NCBI RefSeq assembly: GCF_026339995.1
Contig: NZ_JAPEPT010000001.1
Span: 1,004,501-1,068,500 of the forward strand
Direction: 5' to 3'
DNA length: 64,000 nt
Source: Streptomyces sp. NBC_01481
GTDB taxonomy: Bacteria; Actinomycetota; Actinomycetes; Streptomycetales; Streptomycetaceae
This document shows positions 10,153-19,363 of the stretch, one piece after another (positions within the stretch are counted from its first letter, which is position 1; each line of letters starts with the position of its first letter). The position numbers and the translations under genes were made by a program. The notes under the pieces are model-generated. The model was not told where the DNA came from, did not search any database, and was given only the letters and a program-made list of their open reading frames with translations.

Positions 10153-10728
10153 GTGGGAGTCAGCCTCAGCAAGGGCGGCAACGTCTCGCTGACCAAGGCC
10201 GCGCCCAACCTGACCGCGGTCACCGTGGGCCTGGGCTGGGACGCACGCAGCACCACCGGCACCGACTTCGACCTCGACGCCAGCGCCCTGCTGACCAACG
10301 CCGAGGGCAAGGTCGCCAACGACGGCAACTTCGTCTTCTTCAACAACCTCAAGAGCCCCGACGGCTCCGTCGAGCACACCGGTGACAACATCACGGGTGA
10401 GGGCGAGGGCGACGACGAGCAGATCAAGGTGAACCTCGCCTCGGTGCCCGCCGACGTCGACAAGATCGTGTTCCCGGTCTCGATCTACGAGGCCGAGAGC
10501 CGCCAGCAGTCCTTCGGCCAGGTGCGCAACGCCTTCATCCGCGTCGTCAACCAGTCCGACAACAACGAACTCGCGCGCTACGACCTGAGCGAGGACGCCT
10601 CGACCGAGACCGCCATGGTCTTCGGCGAGCTCTACCGCAACGGCGCGGAGTGGAAGTTCCGTGCCATCGGCCAGGGGTACGCCTCGGGTCTGCGCGGCAT
10701 CGCGCAGGACTTCGGCGTGAACGTCTGA
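10153..10728 (+). CDS. TerD-family protein 1
   Basis: 191 residues, exactly the usual TerD length. The start is the GTG at 10153, with GGAGGGA seven bases upstream. The two calcium-binding acidic blocks are clear: [17 protein letters not shown] near residue 30 and [12 protein letters not shown] followed by [12 protein letters not shown] near 70. TerD proteins are cytosolic calcium-binding beta-sandwich proteins linked to tellurite, phage and envelope stress. A strong hairpin follows, and a close paralogue starts 98 bases downstream. Confidence 0.93.
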   Translation: MGVSLSKGGNVSLTKAAPNLTAVTVGLGWDARSTTGTDFDLDASALLTNAEGKVANDGNFVFFNNLKSPDGSVEHTGDNITGEGEGDDEQIKVNLASVPADVDKIVFPVSIYEAESRQQSFGQVRNAFIRVVNQSDNNELARYDLSEDASTETAMVFGELYRNGAEWKFRAIGQGYASGLRGIAQDFGVNV

Positions 10729-10746
10729 GCGAGCGGTTCATTCCCT

Positions 10747-10780
10747 GTCCGGCGCCGCACCTTCCAGTGCGGCGCCGGAC
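10747..10780 (+). terminator. Hairpin between the two terD genes
   Basis: GTCCGGCGCCGCAC and its exact complement make a 14-base stem with a 6-base loop, 18 bases after the first terD stop. It probably attenuates or ends transcription of the first gene, so the second terD may have its own promoter or receive only partial readthrough. Confidence 0.7.
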
Positions 10781-10826
10781 GCGCCTGCACCACCTTTGTT
10801 TCGTCATCTCGGGGAGGACCACAAAC

Positions 10827-11402
10827 ATGGGCGTCACGCTCGCCAAGGGAGGCAATGTCTCCCTCTCCAAGGCCGCACCGAACCTCACACAGGTGCTGGT
10901 CGGGCTCGGCTGGGACGCGCGCTCCACCACCGGAGCGCCCTTCGACCTCGATGCCAGTGCCTTGCTCTGCCAGTCCGGCCGGGTGCTCGGCGACGAGTGG
11001 TTCGTCTTCTACAACAACCTCAAGAGCCCCGACGGCTCCGTCGAGCACACCGGTGACAACCTCACGGGCGAGGGCGAGGGGGACGACGAATCGATTCTCG
11101 TGGACCTCTCCCAGGTGCCGGCTCATGTCGACAAGATCATCTTTCCGGTCTCGATCCATGAGGCCGACAACCGGGGCCAGACCTTCGGCCAGGTCAGCAA
11201 CGCTTTCATCCGTGTGGTCAACCAGGCGGACACCCAGGAGCTCGCGCGCTACGACCTGAGCGAGGACGCCTCGACGGAGACCGCGATGATCTTCGGCGAG
11301 CTCTACCGCTATGGCGGGGAATGGAAGTTCAGGGCCGTGGGGCAGGGGTACGCGTCGGGTCTGCGAGGCATCGCTCTAGACTTCGGGGTCAACGTTTCGT
11401 AA
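10827..11402 (+). CDS. TerD-family protein 2
   Basis: 191 residues from the ATG at 10827, with GGGGAGGA upstream. It is closely related to the preceding gene (same acidic calcium-binding blocks, for example [17 protein letters not shown]) but with different inner residues ([20 protein letters not shown]). The two probably arose by tandem duplication and could form mixed assemblies. The gene ends 48 bases before the TerC-like membrane protein. Confidence 0.93.
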   Translation: MGVTLAKGGNVSLSKAAPNLTQVLVGLGWDARSTTGAPFDLDASALLCQSGRVLGDEWFVFYNNLKSPDGSVEHTGDNLTGEGEGDDESILVDLSQVPAHVDKIIFPVSIHEADNRGQTFGQVSNAFIRVVNQADTQELARYDLSEDASTETAMIFGELYRYGGEWKFRAVGQGYASGLRGIALDFGVNVS

Positions 11403-11450
11403 AGCCGCGCACGGCGCGGGGGAGACCCGTACTTACACGATTGGGTACCA

Positions 11451-12590
11451 GTGGTTCTGAAAACCTTCGGCTGGTCGTTCGCGGTCACCGCGCTCGGCCT
11501 GGTCGCAGCGGTCTTGTTCGGCGGGTGGACGGCGTTGGGGGTCGTCGCGATCCTGTCCGTCCTCGAGATCTCGCTGTCCTTCGACAATGCGGTGGTCAAC
11601 GCCGGAATCCTGAAGAAGATGAGCGCCTTCTGGCAGCGGATCTTCCTCACGGTCGGCGTGCTCATCGCCGTATTCGGCATGCGACTGGTCTTCCCCGTCG
11701 TGATCGTTGCCATCAGCGCCAAGATCGGCCCCATCGAGGCAGTCGACCTGGCGTTCAACGACGCTGAGCGCTACGAGCAGCTGGTCACCGACGCTCACCC
11801 GTCGATCGCCGCGTTCGGTGGCATGTTCCTGCTGATGATCTTCCTGGACTTCATCTTCGAGGACCGTGACATCAAGTGGCTCGGCTGGCTGGAGCGCCCG
11901 CTGGCCAAGCTCGGCAAGATCGACATGCTGTCGGTCTGCATCGCGCTGATCGCACTTCTCATCACGGCCATGACCTTCGCGACCCAGGCGCACCAGCACG
12001 CCGGGCATGCCGACAAGGCGGCGACGGTGCTGCTGTCCGGCGTCGCGGGTCTGATTACGTATCTGGTGGTCGGTGGTCTCTCCGGCTTCTTCGAGAACAG
12101 GCTCGAGGAAGAGGAGGAGCGCGAGCACGAGGCCGAGGAGGAGGCCAAGAAGAGCGGCAAGCAGGTTTCTGCGGTCCAACTGGTCGGCAAGGCCGCGTTC
12201 TTCATGTTCCTGTACCTCGAGGTCCTGGACGCCTCGTTCTCCTTCGACGGTGTCATCGGCGCCTTCGCCATCACCAACGACATCGTGCTGATGGCGCTCG
12301 GCCTCGGTATCGGCGCCATGTACGTCCGGTCGCTCACGGTCTACCTGGTCCGCCAGGGCACCCTGGACGACTACGTCTACCTGGAGCACGGCGCGCACTA
12401 CGCGATCGGCGCCCTCGCCATGATCCTCCTCGTGACCATCCAGTACCAGATCAGCGAGATCATCACCGGTCTCGTCGGCGTCGTGCTGATCGCCTGGTCC
12501 TTCTGGTCCTCGGTGCGCCGCAACCGGGCGCTCGCAGCGGAGGGCGGGGACAACTCCGACGAGAAGCAGGAAGTCACCTCCGGGGTGTGA
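11451..12590 (+). CDS. TerC-like membrane protein (DUF475)
   Basis: 379 residues from the GTG at 11451. At least eight membrane helices are visible. Paired acidic membrane motifs typical of the TerC/DUF475 group are EISLSFDNAVVNAGIL near residue 40 and LDASFSFDGVIGAFAIT near 265; such Asp-Asn pairs are thought to handle metal ions. A charged, Glu-rich cytoplasmic loop (EEEEREHEAEEEAKK) near 220 joins the two halves. In Ter systems TerC is the membrane partner of TerD proteins, which matches the preceding genes. Confidence 0.9.
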   Translation: MVLKTFGWSFAVTALGLVAAVLFGGWTALGVVAILSVLEISLSFDNAVVNAGILKKMSAFWQRIFLTVGVLIAVFGMRLVFPVVIVAISAKIGPIEAVDLAFNDAERYEQLVTDAHPSIAAFGGMFLLMIFLDFIFEDRDIKWLGWLERPLAKLGKIDMLSVCIALIALLITAMTFATQAHQHAGHADKAATVLLSGVAGLITYLVVGGLSGFFENRLEEEEEREHEAEEEAKKSGKQVSAVQLVGKAAFFMFLYLEVLDASFSFDGVIGAFAITNDIVLMALGLGIGAMYVRSLTVYLVRQGTLDDYVYLEHGAHYAIGALAMILLVTIQYQISEIITGLVGVVLIAWSFWSSVRRNRALAAEGGDNSDEKQEVTSGV

Positions 12591-12616
12591 CCCGGAGGGG
12601 ATTGAGGAACGCTCTG

Positions 12617-12658
12617 AGCGGGGCGGCTCCGAGGCACCGGCCTCGGAGCCGCCCCGCT
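12617..12658 (+). terminator. Strong terminator after the TerC-like gene
   Basis: AGCGGGGCGGCTCCGAGGC and its exact complement form a 19-base stem with a 4-base loop, 27 bases past the stop. Confidence 0.85.
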
Positions 12659-12687
12659 GGGTTCATCGACGCATGTGGGGGTGGGGC

Positions 12688-13425
12688 ATGGCCTTCTGGG
12701 ACGGCCTGCGGCGTGGCAGGTCACTGCAGTTCGACTCCGGCAGCGCAGCGACCAATTCGATCGAGCTGACCAAACGGCACCCGACGGTCTCGCTCACCAA
12801 GCAGGGCGCGGCCACCGGCAATCTGCGCGTCAACCTCTCCTGGAGGATGCGCACTTCCGACATCGAGGGCAGGTCCAAGCAGAGCGGCAGACTGCTGCGG
12901 CACCCCTTCAAGCTCTTCCAGCCCGATGTGGTCCAGGCCCACACCCAGGGCGTGGTCAATGTGGACCTCGACCTGGGCTGTCTCTACGAGCTGACGGACG
13001 GCAGCAAGGGCGTGGTGCAGCCGCTGGGCAGCTTCTTCGGCAGCATCAACGAGGCGCCCTATGTGAAGCTCAGCGGCGACGACCGCTTCGGCTCCCCCTC
13101 GGGCGAGACGATCTACGTCAATCTCGACCACCGCGAGTCGATCAAGCGGCTGCTGTTCTTCGCGTACATCTACGACCAGACACCGGCCTTCGACCGTACG
13201 CACGCGCATGTGACGCTCTACCCGAGCAATGGTCCGCGGGTGGAGATAGAGCTCGACGAGCGCGCGCCGCAGGCCCGTTCCTGCGCGATCTTCTCCATGG
13301 AGAACGTGAAGGGGGAGCTGGTCGTGCGCCGCGAGGTGAAGTTCGTATACGGCTTCCAGGCGGAGCTGGACCGGCTGTACGGCTGGGGTCTGCAGTGGGG
13401 ACGCGGTTACAAGAACCGGGTGTAG
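12688..13425 (+). CDS. TerA/TerD-superfamily tellurium-resistance protein
   Basis: 245 residues from the ATG at 12688 (MAFWDGLRRGRSLQF). The body is beta-rich and reads like a TerD-superfamily domain with changed ligand residues: VDLDLGCLYELTDGSKGVVQ near residue 95, DDRFGSPSGETIYVNL near 130 and FDRTHAHVTLYPSNGPRVEI near 170. The usual GWD and SPDG blocks are missing, so it fits the TerA-like branch rather than TerD itself. It lies behind the TerC terminator, tail to tail with another TerD-domain gene. Confidence 0.8.
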   Translation: MAFWDGLRRGRSLQFDSGSAATNSIELTKRHPTVSLTKQGAATGNLRVNLSWRMRTSDIEGRSKQSGRLLRHPFKLFQPDVVQAHTQGVVNVDLDLGCLYELTDGSKGVVQPLGSFFGSINEAPYVKLSGDDRFGSPSGETIYVNLDHRESIKRLLFFAYIYDQTPAFDRTHAHVTLYPSNGPRVEIELDERAPQARSCAIFSMENVKGELVVRREVKFVYGFQAELDRLYGWGLQWGRGYKNRV

Positions 13426-13436
13426 CGGCTGACCAC

Positions 13437-14237
13437 TCAGGGGCGTACGAACTGGGGGCCCATGGGCGGCAGCCGGAAATTCGGGTCGGGCGCGGGCGCC
13501 GCCGCGGCGGCGGGCTGCGGATAGCCGTACGCCGGAGGCGCGACCGGCTGGGTCGCCGGCGGCTGCGGGTAACCGTACGCGGGCTGAGGGTAACCATAGG
13601 CGGGCTGGGCGGCCGGGGGCTGCGCGGGCGGCGCGGGGTGCGGGTCGGTCTGCGGCCGAGGCTCGGGCTCGGCGGACGGCTCGGCAGCCGCCTCCGCCTC
13701 GTCCACCGAGATGCCGAACGCCGTGGCCAGACCCACCAGACCGGTCGGATAACCCTGCGCCACCGCGCGGAACTTCCAGCCTTCCCCGCGCCGGTACAGC
13801 TCGCCGCAGATGATCGCCGTCTCCAGGCCCGTCTCCGGCTTCACATCGAAGACGGCGAGCGGCTCGCTGTCGGCCAGGGCGGCGTCGTAGAGCAGTATCC
13901 GCAGATCGCGTACATGCTGGAAGGTGTCGCCGTCGGACGAGGCGGCGAGTACCACCTGGTCGACGGACGGGTCGAGGGAGGAGAGATCCGCCTCGACGGT
14001 GTCCGTCAGATGCTCCGCGACGCGCTTCTTGGACAGCCGCCGCACCAGACCCGACGGATGGCGCGGCTGGTTGTAGAAGACGAAGTCCTCGTCGGAGCGC
14101 ACACGCCCGTCGCTGCCGAGCAGCAGGGCCGAGGCGTCCACGTCGGGGACCCCGGCGCCCGGGGTCCAGCGCAGCACGGCCCGTACGGCCGTGGCATCGA
14201 GAGGAACGTTCGAGCCCTTCACCATCGCGTGCGTCAT
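13437..14237 (-). CDS. TerD-domain protein with Pro-rich YGYPQP tail
   Basis: About 266 residues from the ATG at 14237 ([13 protein letters not shown]); an ATG at 14246 would add three residues. Residues 1-180 are a TerD domain with [17 protein letters not shown] and [12 protein letters not shown], a ligand block altered from the classical GWD/SPDG. Residues 185-266 are low-complexity, rich in Pro, Ala and Gln, with YGYPQP three times, ending in [11 protein letters not shown]. Such tails mediate protein contacts in Ter proteins. The divergent neighbour is the CitE-like gene. Confidence 0.85.
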   Translation of the reverse strand: MTHAMVKGSNVPLDATAVRAVLRWTPGAGVPDVDASALLLGSDGRVRSDEDFVFYNQPRHPSGLVRRLSKKRVAEHLTDTVEADLSSLDPSVDQVVLAASSDGDTFQHVRDLRILLYDAALADSEPLAVFDVKPETGLETAIICGELYRRGEGWKFRAVAQGYPTGLVGLATAFGISVDEAEAAAEPSAEPEPRPQTDPHPAPPAQPPAAQPAYGYPQPAYGYPQPPATQPVAPPAYGYPQPAAAAAPAPDPNFRLPPMGPQFVRP

Positions 14238-14449
14238 GTCCGTCATCCTGCCTTCCCGATGGCCGCCCGGACAACGCGGGGGCCCTTAGGGAGTGTTCGA
14301 AGGAGACCCCCTTGTCGTCAGGCCAGGACATGGGCATGGTGCAAGCGGGTTACCTGGAATTCATGGGCTTGGGGAACTCTTGACACATGGTCGTACGTAC
14401 TATTACCGGCCACGCCAGTTGGGCCGCCAAGGCAGTACGGGGGAAATAT

Positions 14450-15613
14450 ATGCGTCACTTTGGGCAAATTTCGCCTACTGTGCGTGACAGTCTGTTCCAT
14501 CAAGAGCCGTGCGAATTCAGCGCCGCCTCGCCCGCGCGCACCCTCGCGGCCGCGCTGGGCGCCACCCTCTACAGCCCCGCGACCCGGCCCAAGCTCGCCG
14601 ACGACGTGCTCAAGCTGGCGGCTCGCGGAGCCGTCTCCATGGTGCTCTGCCTGGAGGATTCCATCGACGACGCGGAAGTCGCCGAGGCCGAGGAGAACCT
14701 GGTCCGGCAGTTCGCCGACCTCGACGCGCGCGGCGAAGAGCTGCCGCTGCTGTTCATCCGGGTCCGCGAACCCGGGCAGATCCCGGATCTCGTGGAGCGG
14801 CTCGGCCCCTCGGTCCGACGACTGTCCGGTTTTGTACTTCCCAAATTCACCGAAGAGCGGGGCGTTCCCTTCCTGGAAGCCCTCGCCGACGCGGAGACCG
14901 CGAGCGGACAGCGGCTTTTCGCCATGCCCGTCCTGGAATCCCCGGAACTTCTCCACCTCGAAACCCGCACCGAGACGCTCACCGGCATCGCGGCGACCGT
15001 CGACAAATACCGCGACCGGGTCCTGGCGCTGCGGCTCGGCGTCACCGACTTCTGCTCGGCGTACGGGCTGCGCAGATCGCCCGACATGACGGCGTACGAC
15101 GTCCAGATCGTCGCCGCGGTCATCGCCGACGTGGTGAATGTCCTGGGGCGGGCGGACGGCACCGGCTTCACGGTGACCGGACCCGTATGGGAGTACTTCC
15201 GGCTCCAGGAGCGCATGTTCAAGCCCCAGCTGCGCCGCAGCCCCTTCATGGAGGGCCGGGCCGAGGAGCTGCGTGCCACCCTGATCGAGCACGACCTGGA
15301 CGGGCTGCTCCGCGAGATCGAACTGGACCGGGCCAACGGCCTGCAGGGCAAGACCTGCATTCATCCCTCGCACGTCCTGCCCGTGCACGCGCTGTCGGTC
15401 GTCAGTCACGAAGAGTTCAGCGACGCGCAGGACATCCTGCGGCCGGAGCGGGGCGGCGGAGGCGTGATGCGTTCCGCGTACACGAACAAGATGAACGAAG
15501 TGAAGCCCCACCGGGCCTGGGCCGAGCGCACGCTGCTGCGCGCGGAGGTCTTCGGGGTGGCCAGGGAAGAGGTCGGCTTCGTGGAGCTGCTCACGGCCGG
15601 ACTCTCCGGCTGA
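14450..15613 (+). CDS. HpcH/HpaI aldolase / CitE-like lyase of the Ter module
   Basis: 387 residues from the ATG at 14450 (MRHFGQISPTVRD). The TIM-barrel lyase signature is present: ATLYSPATRPKL near residue 45, MVLCLEDSIDD near 67 (the acidic pair that holds Mg2+), and LRLGVTDFCSAYGLRR near 190. It should cleave or form a carbon-carbon bond in a CoA- or acyl-type substrate. It starts a three-gene operon with a PRTase-PELOTA protein and a HAD phosphatase, the set described by Anantharaman, Iyer and Aravind as the biosynthetic module of Ter systems. Confidence 0.87.
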   Translation: MRHFGQISPTVRDSLFHQEPCEFSAASPARTLAAALGATLYSPATRPKLADDVLKLAARGAVSMVLCLEDSIDDAEVAEAEENLVRQFADLDARGEELPLLFIRVREPGQIPDLVERLGPSVRRLSGFVLPKFTEERGVPFLEALADAETASGQRLFAMPVLESPELLHLETRTETLTGIAATVDKYRDRVLALRLGVTDFCSAYGLRRSPDMTAYDVQIVAAVIADVVNVLGRADGTGFTVTGPVWEYFRLQERMFKPQLRRSPFMEGRAEELRATLIEHDLDGLLREIELDRANGLQGKTCIHPSHVLPVHALSVVSHEEFSDAQDILRPERGGGGVMRSAYTNKMNEVKPHRAWAERTLLRAEVFGVAREEVGFVELLTAGLSG

Positions 15614-15614
15614 C

Positions 15615-18278
15615 ATGAAGAGGGAAGAGACTGTAAGCGTGGTGTGGTCGGGTGCATGGGTCGCTGAACGGCTGGGCGTCGGGCTTGTCGGAGACGCCGA
15701 GCTGAGCGCTCTGCTGGGACTGGCCCTGAGGCGCAATCCCAAGCGGGCGCATCTGCTCGTGTCGAACGTGCTGGGCAAGCATGTGCCGCAGTCGCCGCAG
15801 GTCGTGTACGACGCCGGGTACGGGCTCGGTGAGCAGGTCCGCAAGCTGCTCGGCGACGAGGAGGCGGCCCGCGCGGTCGTCCTCGGCTACGCGGAGACGG
15901 CGACGGGGCTGGGCCACTCGGTGGCGGACGGGGTGGAGCTCGCGCCGTATCTGCACTCCACGCGCCGCCCGGTCGACGGGGTCGAGCGGGCGGGCGGCTT
16001 CGAGGAGTCCCACTCGCACGCGACCTCGCATCTGCTGCTGCCCGAGGACCCGGCGCTGCTGGCCGGTGACGGACCGCTGATCCTGGTCGACGACGAGTTC
16101 TCGACGGGCAACACCGTGCTGAACACGATCCGGGATCTGCACGAGCGGTATCCGCGGGAGCGGTACGTGATCGTGGCGCTGGTCGACATGCGCTCGGAGG
16201 CGGACCGCGAGCGCTTCGAGCGCTTCGCCCAGGAGATCGGCGCGAGGGTCGACCTGGTGGCCTTGGCCTCGGGGACGGTCCGGCTCCCGGAGGGAGTGCT
16301 GGAGAAGGGCCAGGCGCTGGTTGCGGAACAGGAGGCGATCGCGACGCGGACCGCGGCCGTCGGCGGTACCGGGGCCCTGGCGCGGGCGACATCCGGTGAC
16401 GCCCTGCGAGGGGAGTCCGGGCCCCTGGCCCAGGCTGCGGCGATCGACGGCGCTCCTGGCGAGGCCTTGGCCGGCGGTGCGGAGTCCGGGACGCGGGGCG
16501 CGTCCGGCGAGGCTGCCTCCGGCGGGGCCGGGTCCGCCGCCCATACCCGTGTCGAGCTCGGCTGGCCGAGCGGCGTGCCCGATGGTGGGCGGCACGGGTT
16601 CACTCCCGCGCACCGCGCCGCGCTCGAAGCGGCCCTGCCCGGTATGGCCGAGCGAACAGCCGAGGCCGTAGGCCGCGCCTCCCGCGTACTCGTCCTCGGC
16701 TTCGAGGAGTTGATGTACGCCCCGCTGCGCCTCGGCACCGCCCTTGAGCAGGCCCTCGACGCCGACGTCCGCTACTCGACCACCACCCGCTCACCCGTCC
16801 TCGCCGTCGACGACCCCGGCTACGCCATACGCACCCGGCTCGTGTTCCCGGCACACGACGACCCCGCCGACGGTCCCGGCGAGCGGTACGCCTACAACGT
16901 CGCCGGCGCCGGATTCGACGCCGTCGTCGCCGTTGTGGACTCGGCCGCCGACACGGCCCAACTGCATGCCCCCGACGGCCTGTTGGCCCAGCTCGCCGCG
17001 CAGGTCCCGCACGTCGTCCTGGCCGTCGTACCGAGCTACGTACCCCAAGCACCCGAAGCAACTGAAGCTGCCGAAGTACCCGAAGCACCCGAAAGGGCGT
17101 CCATGCTGCCCGAGCCCCTCCGTGGCCCCGCCTTCTCCTCCTACGCCCCGGACGAGGTCGGCTGGCTCCTCCAGGATCTGTCCGAGGTCGATCTCGAGGC
17201 CCCGACCGAGGAGCGCGAAGAGGCCATACAGAGCGGCGGCGCGCACTACGCCGAGTCGCTTCCTGTCGAGTACCAGCCCAGCGCCCAGTACCAAGAGCTG
17301 TTCAAGTCCGCCCTGGAGATATCGGCGGCCCGCATCGCCCGCGCCGTCGGCACCGTCACCGAGACCGTCATCGCCGAGCTCCCCCAGCGCCTTCGGCCTG
17401 GGAGGGACCCCCACGAGCCGCGCCCCGTGCTCGTGTCGCTGGCCCGCGCCGGCACCCCCGTGGGCGTGCTGATGCGCCGCTGGGCGCAGCACCGGCACGG
17501 CCTGGACCTGCCCCACTACGCCGTCTCCATCGTCCGCGGCCGCGGCATCGACGCCAACGCCCTGCGCTGGCTGCAGCAGCACCACGACCCGGCCGACGTC
17601 GTGTTCGTCGACGGCTGGACCGGCAAGGGCGCGATCACCCGCGAACTGGCCGATGCGCTGGAGGAGTTCGAGGGGTTCAACCCCGAGATCGCGGTGCTCG
17701 CCGACCCCGGCGGCTGCGTCCGCACCTACGGCACCCGCGAGGACTTCCTCATCCCCTCCGCCTGCCTCAACTCCACGGTCTCCGGCCTGATATCGCGTAC
17801 GGTGCTGCGCGCCGACCTGGTCGGCCCGAACGACTTCCACGGCGCGAAGTTCTACCGCGAGCTCGCCGGCAGCGATGTCTCGGAACACTTCCTGGACACC
17901 GTCGCCGCCCGCTTCGCCGAGGTCGCGACCGCCGTCGACGCCGAGGTCAAGGAGCTGCTCGCGGCGGACCGCGCACCCACCTGGGAGGGCTGGGCCGCCG
18001 TCGAGCGGATCAGCGAGGAGTACGGCATCCACGACGTGAACCTCGTCAAGCCGGGCGTCGGCGAGGCCACCCGCGTGCTGCTGCGCCGCGTCCCCTGGAA
18101 GATCCTCGCCAAGCGCGGCGCGGGCGCCGACCTCGACCATGTCCGGCTGCTCGCCGAGCAGCGCGGCGTACCGGTCGAGGAGGTCGACGAACTCCCGTAC
18201 ACCTGCGTCGGGTTGATCCACCCCCAGTACACCCGCGGCGCGACGGGCGCGGACGGCAAGGCGGTGTCGGCGCTGTGA
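15615..18278 (+). CDS. Double phosphoribosyltransferase with TRSP and PELOTA domains
   Basis: 887 residues. Residues about 30-245 are the first PRTase domain, with PRPP loop LILVDDEFSTGNTVLN at 155-170. An Ala/Gly/Ser-rich linker (250-310) leads to a TRSP-like region (325-500), then a second PRTase-type domain with VFVDGWTGKGAI near 660. The last 70 residues (LLRRVPWKILAKRGAGAD onward) look like the PELOTA RNA-binding domain. This fusion is a hallmark of the Ter biosynthetic module, thought to make a nucleoside-like compound. The ATG at 15615 follows the citE-like stop by one base; GTGs at 15639/15642 are alternatives. A hairpin repeat at 17381 is read through in frame. Confidence 0.85.
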   Translation: MKREETVSVVWSGAWVAERLGVGLVGDAELSALLGLALRRNPKRAHLLVSNVLGKHVPQSPQVVYDAGYGLGEQVRKLLGDEEAARAVVLGYAETATGLGHSVADGVELAPYLHSTRRPVDGVERAGGFEESHSHATSHLLLPEDPALLAGDGPLILVDDEFSTGNTVLNTIRDLHERYPRERYVIVALVDMRSEADRERFERFAQEIGARVDLVALASGTVRLPEGVLEKGQALVAEQEAIATRTAAVGGTGALARATSGDALRGESGPLAQAAAIDGAPGEALAGGAESGTRGASGEAASGGAGSAAHTRVELGWPSGVPDGGRHGFTPAHRAALEAALPGMAERTAEAVGRASRVLVLGFEELMYAPLRLGTALEQALDADVRYSTTTRSPVLAVDDPGYAIRTRLVFPAHDDPADGPGERYAYNVAGAGFDAVVAVVDSAADTAQLHAPDGLLAQLAAQVPHVVLAVVPSYVPQAPEATEAAEVPEAPERASMLPEPLRGPAFSSYAPDEVGWLLQDLSEVDLEAPTEEREEAIQSGGAHYAESLPVEYQPSAQYQELFKSALEISAARIARAVGTVTETVIAELPQRLRPGRDPHEPRPVLVSLARAGTPVGVLMRRWAQHRHGLDLPHYAVSIVRGRGIDANALRWLQQHHDPADVVFVDGWTGKGAITRELADALEEFEGFNPEIAVLADPGGCVRTYGTREDFLIPSACLNSTVSGLISRTVLRADLVGPNDFHGAKFYRELAGSDVSEHFLDTVAARFAEVATAVDAEVKELLAADRAPTWEGWAAVERISEEYGIHDVNLVKPGVGEATRVLLRRVPWKILAKRGAGADLDHVRLLAEQRGVPVEEVDELPYTCVGLIHPQYTRGATGADGKAVSAL
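17381..17412. repeat. Short GC-rich hairpin repeat inside the PRTase gene
   Basis: CCCCCAGCGCC / TTCGGCCTGG / GAGGGACCCCC forms the same kind of C/G-flanked stem-loop as at 4670 and 35900. It is translated in frame as PQRLRPGRDP in the linker before the second PRTase domain, a place where an insertion would be tolerated. Confidence 0.55.
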
Positions 18279-19093
18279 GCACGCCCGGCACCTCCCTGAT
18301 CGCGAGCGATCTCGACCGCACCCTCATCTACTCCAACGCCGCGCTCGATCTGCGCATGCCGGACGCGGACGCGCCCCGCCTGCTGTGTGTCGAGGTGTAC
18401 GGGAGCAAGCCGCTGTCGTACATCACGGAGACCGCGGCCGGGCTGCTCGACGAGCTGGCCCGTAGAGCCGTCTTCGTACCGACCACCACCCGCACCCGCG
18501 AGCAGTACCAGCGGATCCATCTCCCGGGCCCCGCCCCCGAGTTCGCGATCTGCGCCAATGGCGGACATCTGCTCGTCGACGGCGTCTCGGACACCGGCTG
18601 GCAGCGGCAGGTCGCCGCCCGGCTCGCCGACGAGTGCGCCTCGCTCGCCGAGGTCCGCGCCCATCTCCTCGCGGCGGCCGACCCCGCCTGGCTGCTCAAG
18701 GAGCGGGTCGCGGAAGACCTGTTCGCGTATCTCGTCGTCGAGCGCACCCTGCTGCCCGAGGGCTGGGTGAAGGAGCTCTCCGAGTGGGCCGAGGGCCGCG
18801 GCTGGACCGTCTCGCTCCAGGGCCGCAAGATCTACGCGGTGCCGCAGCCGCTCACCAAGAGCGCGGCGGTGCGCGAAGTGGCCCGGCGCAGCGGCACGGA
18901 GCAGATCCTCGCGGCCGGGGACTCCCTCCTCGACGCCGATCTGCTGCTCGCCGCGGACCGCGCCTGGCGCCCGGGCCACGGCGAGCTCGCCGACAGCGGC
19001 TGGGACGCCCCGAACGTCGAGGTGCTGTCCGAGACGGGGGTCGCGGCGGGTGAGGAGATCCTGCGCCGCTTCGGCCGCGCCACGACTGCCTGA
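18275..19093 (+). CDS. HAD-superfamily phosphatase of the Ter module
   Basis: 272 residues. The GTG at 18275 overlaps the previous stop by four bases (GTGA), so the two are translationally coupled. HAD motif I is SDLDRTLIYSN at residues 9-19, motif II is VPTTTRTREQYQ near 68, a Lys lies in SLQGRKIYAVPQP near 185, and motif IV is AAGDSLLDADLLL near 210. It should remove a phosphate from the product of the PRTase enzyme. The ATP-grasp enzyme that often completes this module was not seen in the window. Confidence 0.87.
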   Translation: MSTPGTSLIASDLDRTLIYSNAALDLRMPDADAPRLLCVEVYGSKPLSYITETAAGLLDELARRAVFVPTTTRTREQYQRIHLPGPAPEFAICANGGHLLVDGVSDTGWQRQVAARLADECASLAEVRAHLLAAADPAWLLKERVAEDLFAYLVVERTLLPEGWVKELSEWAEGRGWTVSLQGRKIYAVPQPLTKSAAVREVARRSGTEQILAAGDSLLDADLLLAADRAWRPGHGELADSGWDAPNVEVLSETGVAAGEEILRRFGRATTA

Positions 19094-19132
19094 GCGCGCG
19101 GGGGGTGGCCGCGTGGGGGTGACCGGAGGCAG

Positions 19133-19354
19133 TCAGCCGCAGCAGCCGCCCCCGCAGCAGCCCCCTCCGCCGCCTCCGTTTCCGCCGCCGGGCGCGGGCG
19201 CGGACTTCGTACCGCCGACGGCGACGGCCGAGAGCAGCTTGACGGTGTCCTCGTGTCCGGCGGGGCAGTTCGCCGGGTCGGAGGACTGGGCCATCGGCCG
19301 GTTCACTTCAAAGGTGTCGCCGCAGCTGCGGCAGCGGTATTCGTAACGAGGCAT
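19133..19354 (-). CDS. FmdB-type zinc-ribbon protein
   Basis: 73 residues. It starts MPRYEYRCRSCGDTFEV, with a CxxC pair at residues 8 and 11 and a second pair around CPAGHEDT, the FmdB zinc-ribbon pattern. The tail is Gly-rich and ends CCGGGCCG, which could bind additional metal. The role of this family in bacteria is unclear. Confidence 0.85.
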   Translation of the reverse strand: MPRYEYRCRSCGDTFEVNRPMAQSSDPANCPAGHEDTVKLLSAVAVGGTKSAPAPGGGNGGGGGGCCGGGCCG

Positions 19355-19363
19355 GGCCTCAGG

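Noticed and set aside
13540..13620. CRISPR-like short repeats
   Set aside because: The repeats encode YGYPQP in the tail of a TerD-domain protein and have no spacer structure. No CRISPR array or cas gene was seen in the window.
12721..14337. A 538-codon frame on the minus strand
   Set aside because: It is an Arg/Gly/Pro-rich shadow of the TerA-like gene and the TerD-tail gene.
12675..15089. An 804-codon frame on the plus strand
   Set aside because: It overlaps the TerA-like gene, the TerD-tail gene and citE in other frames and has no recognisable protein sequence.
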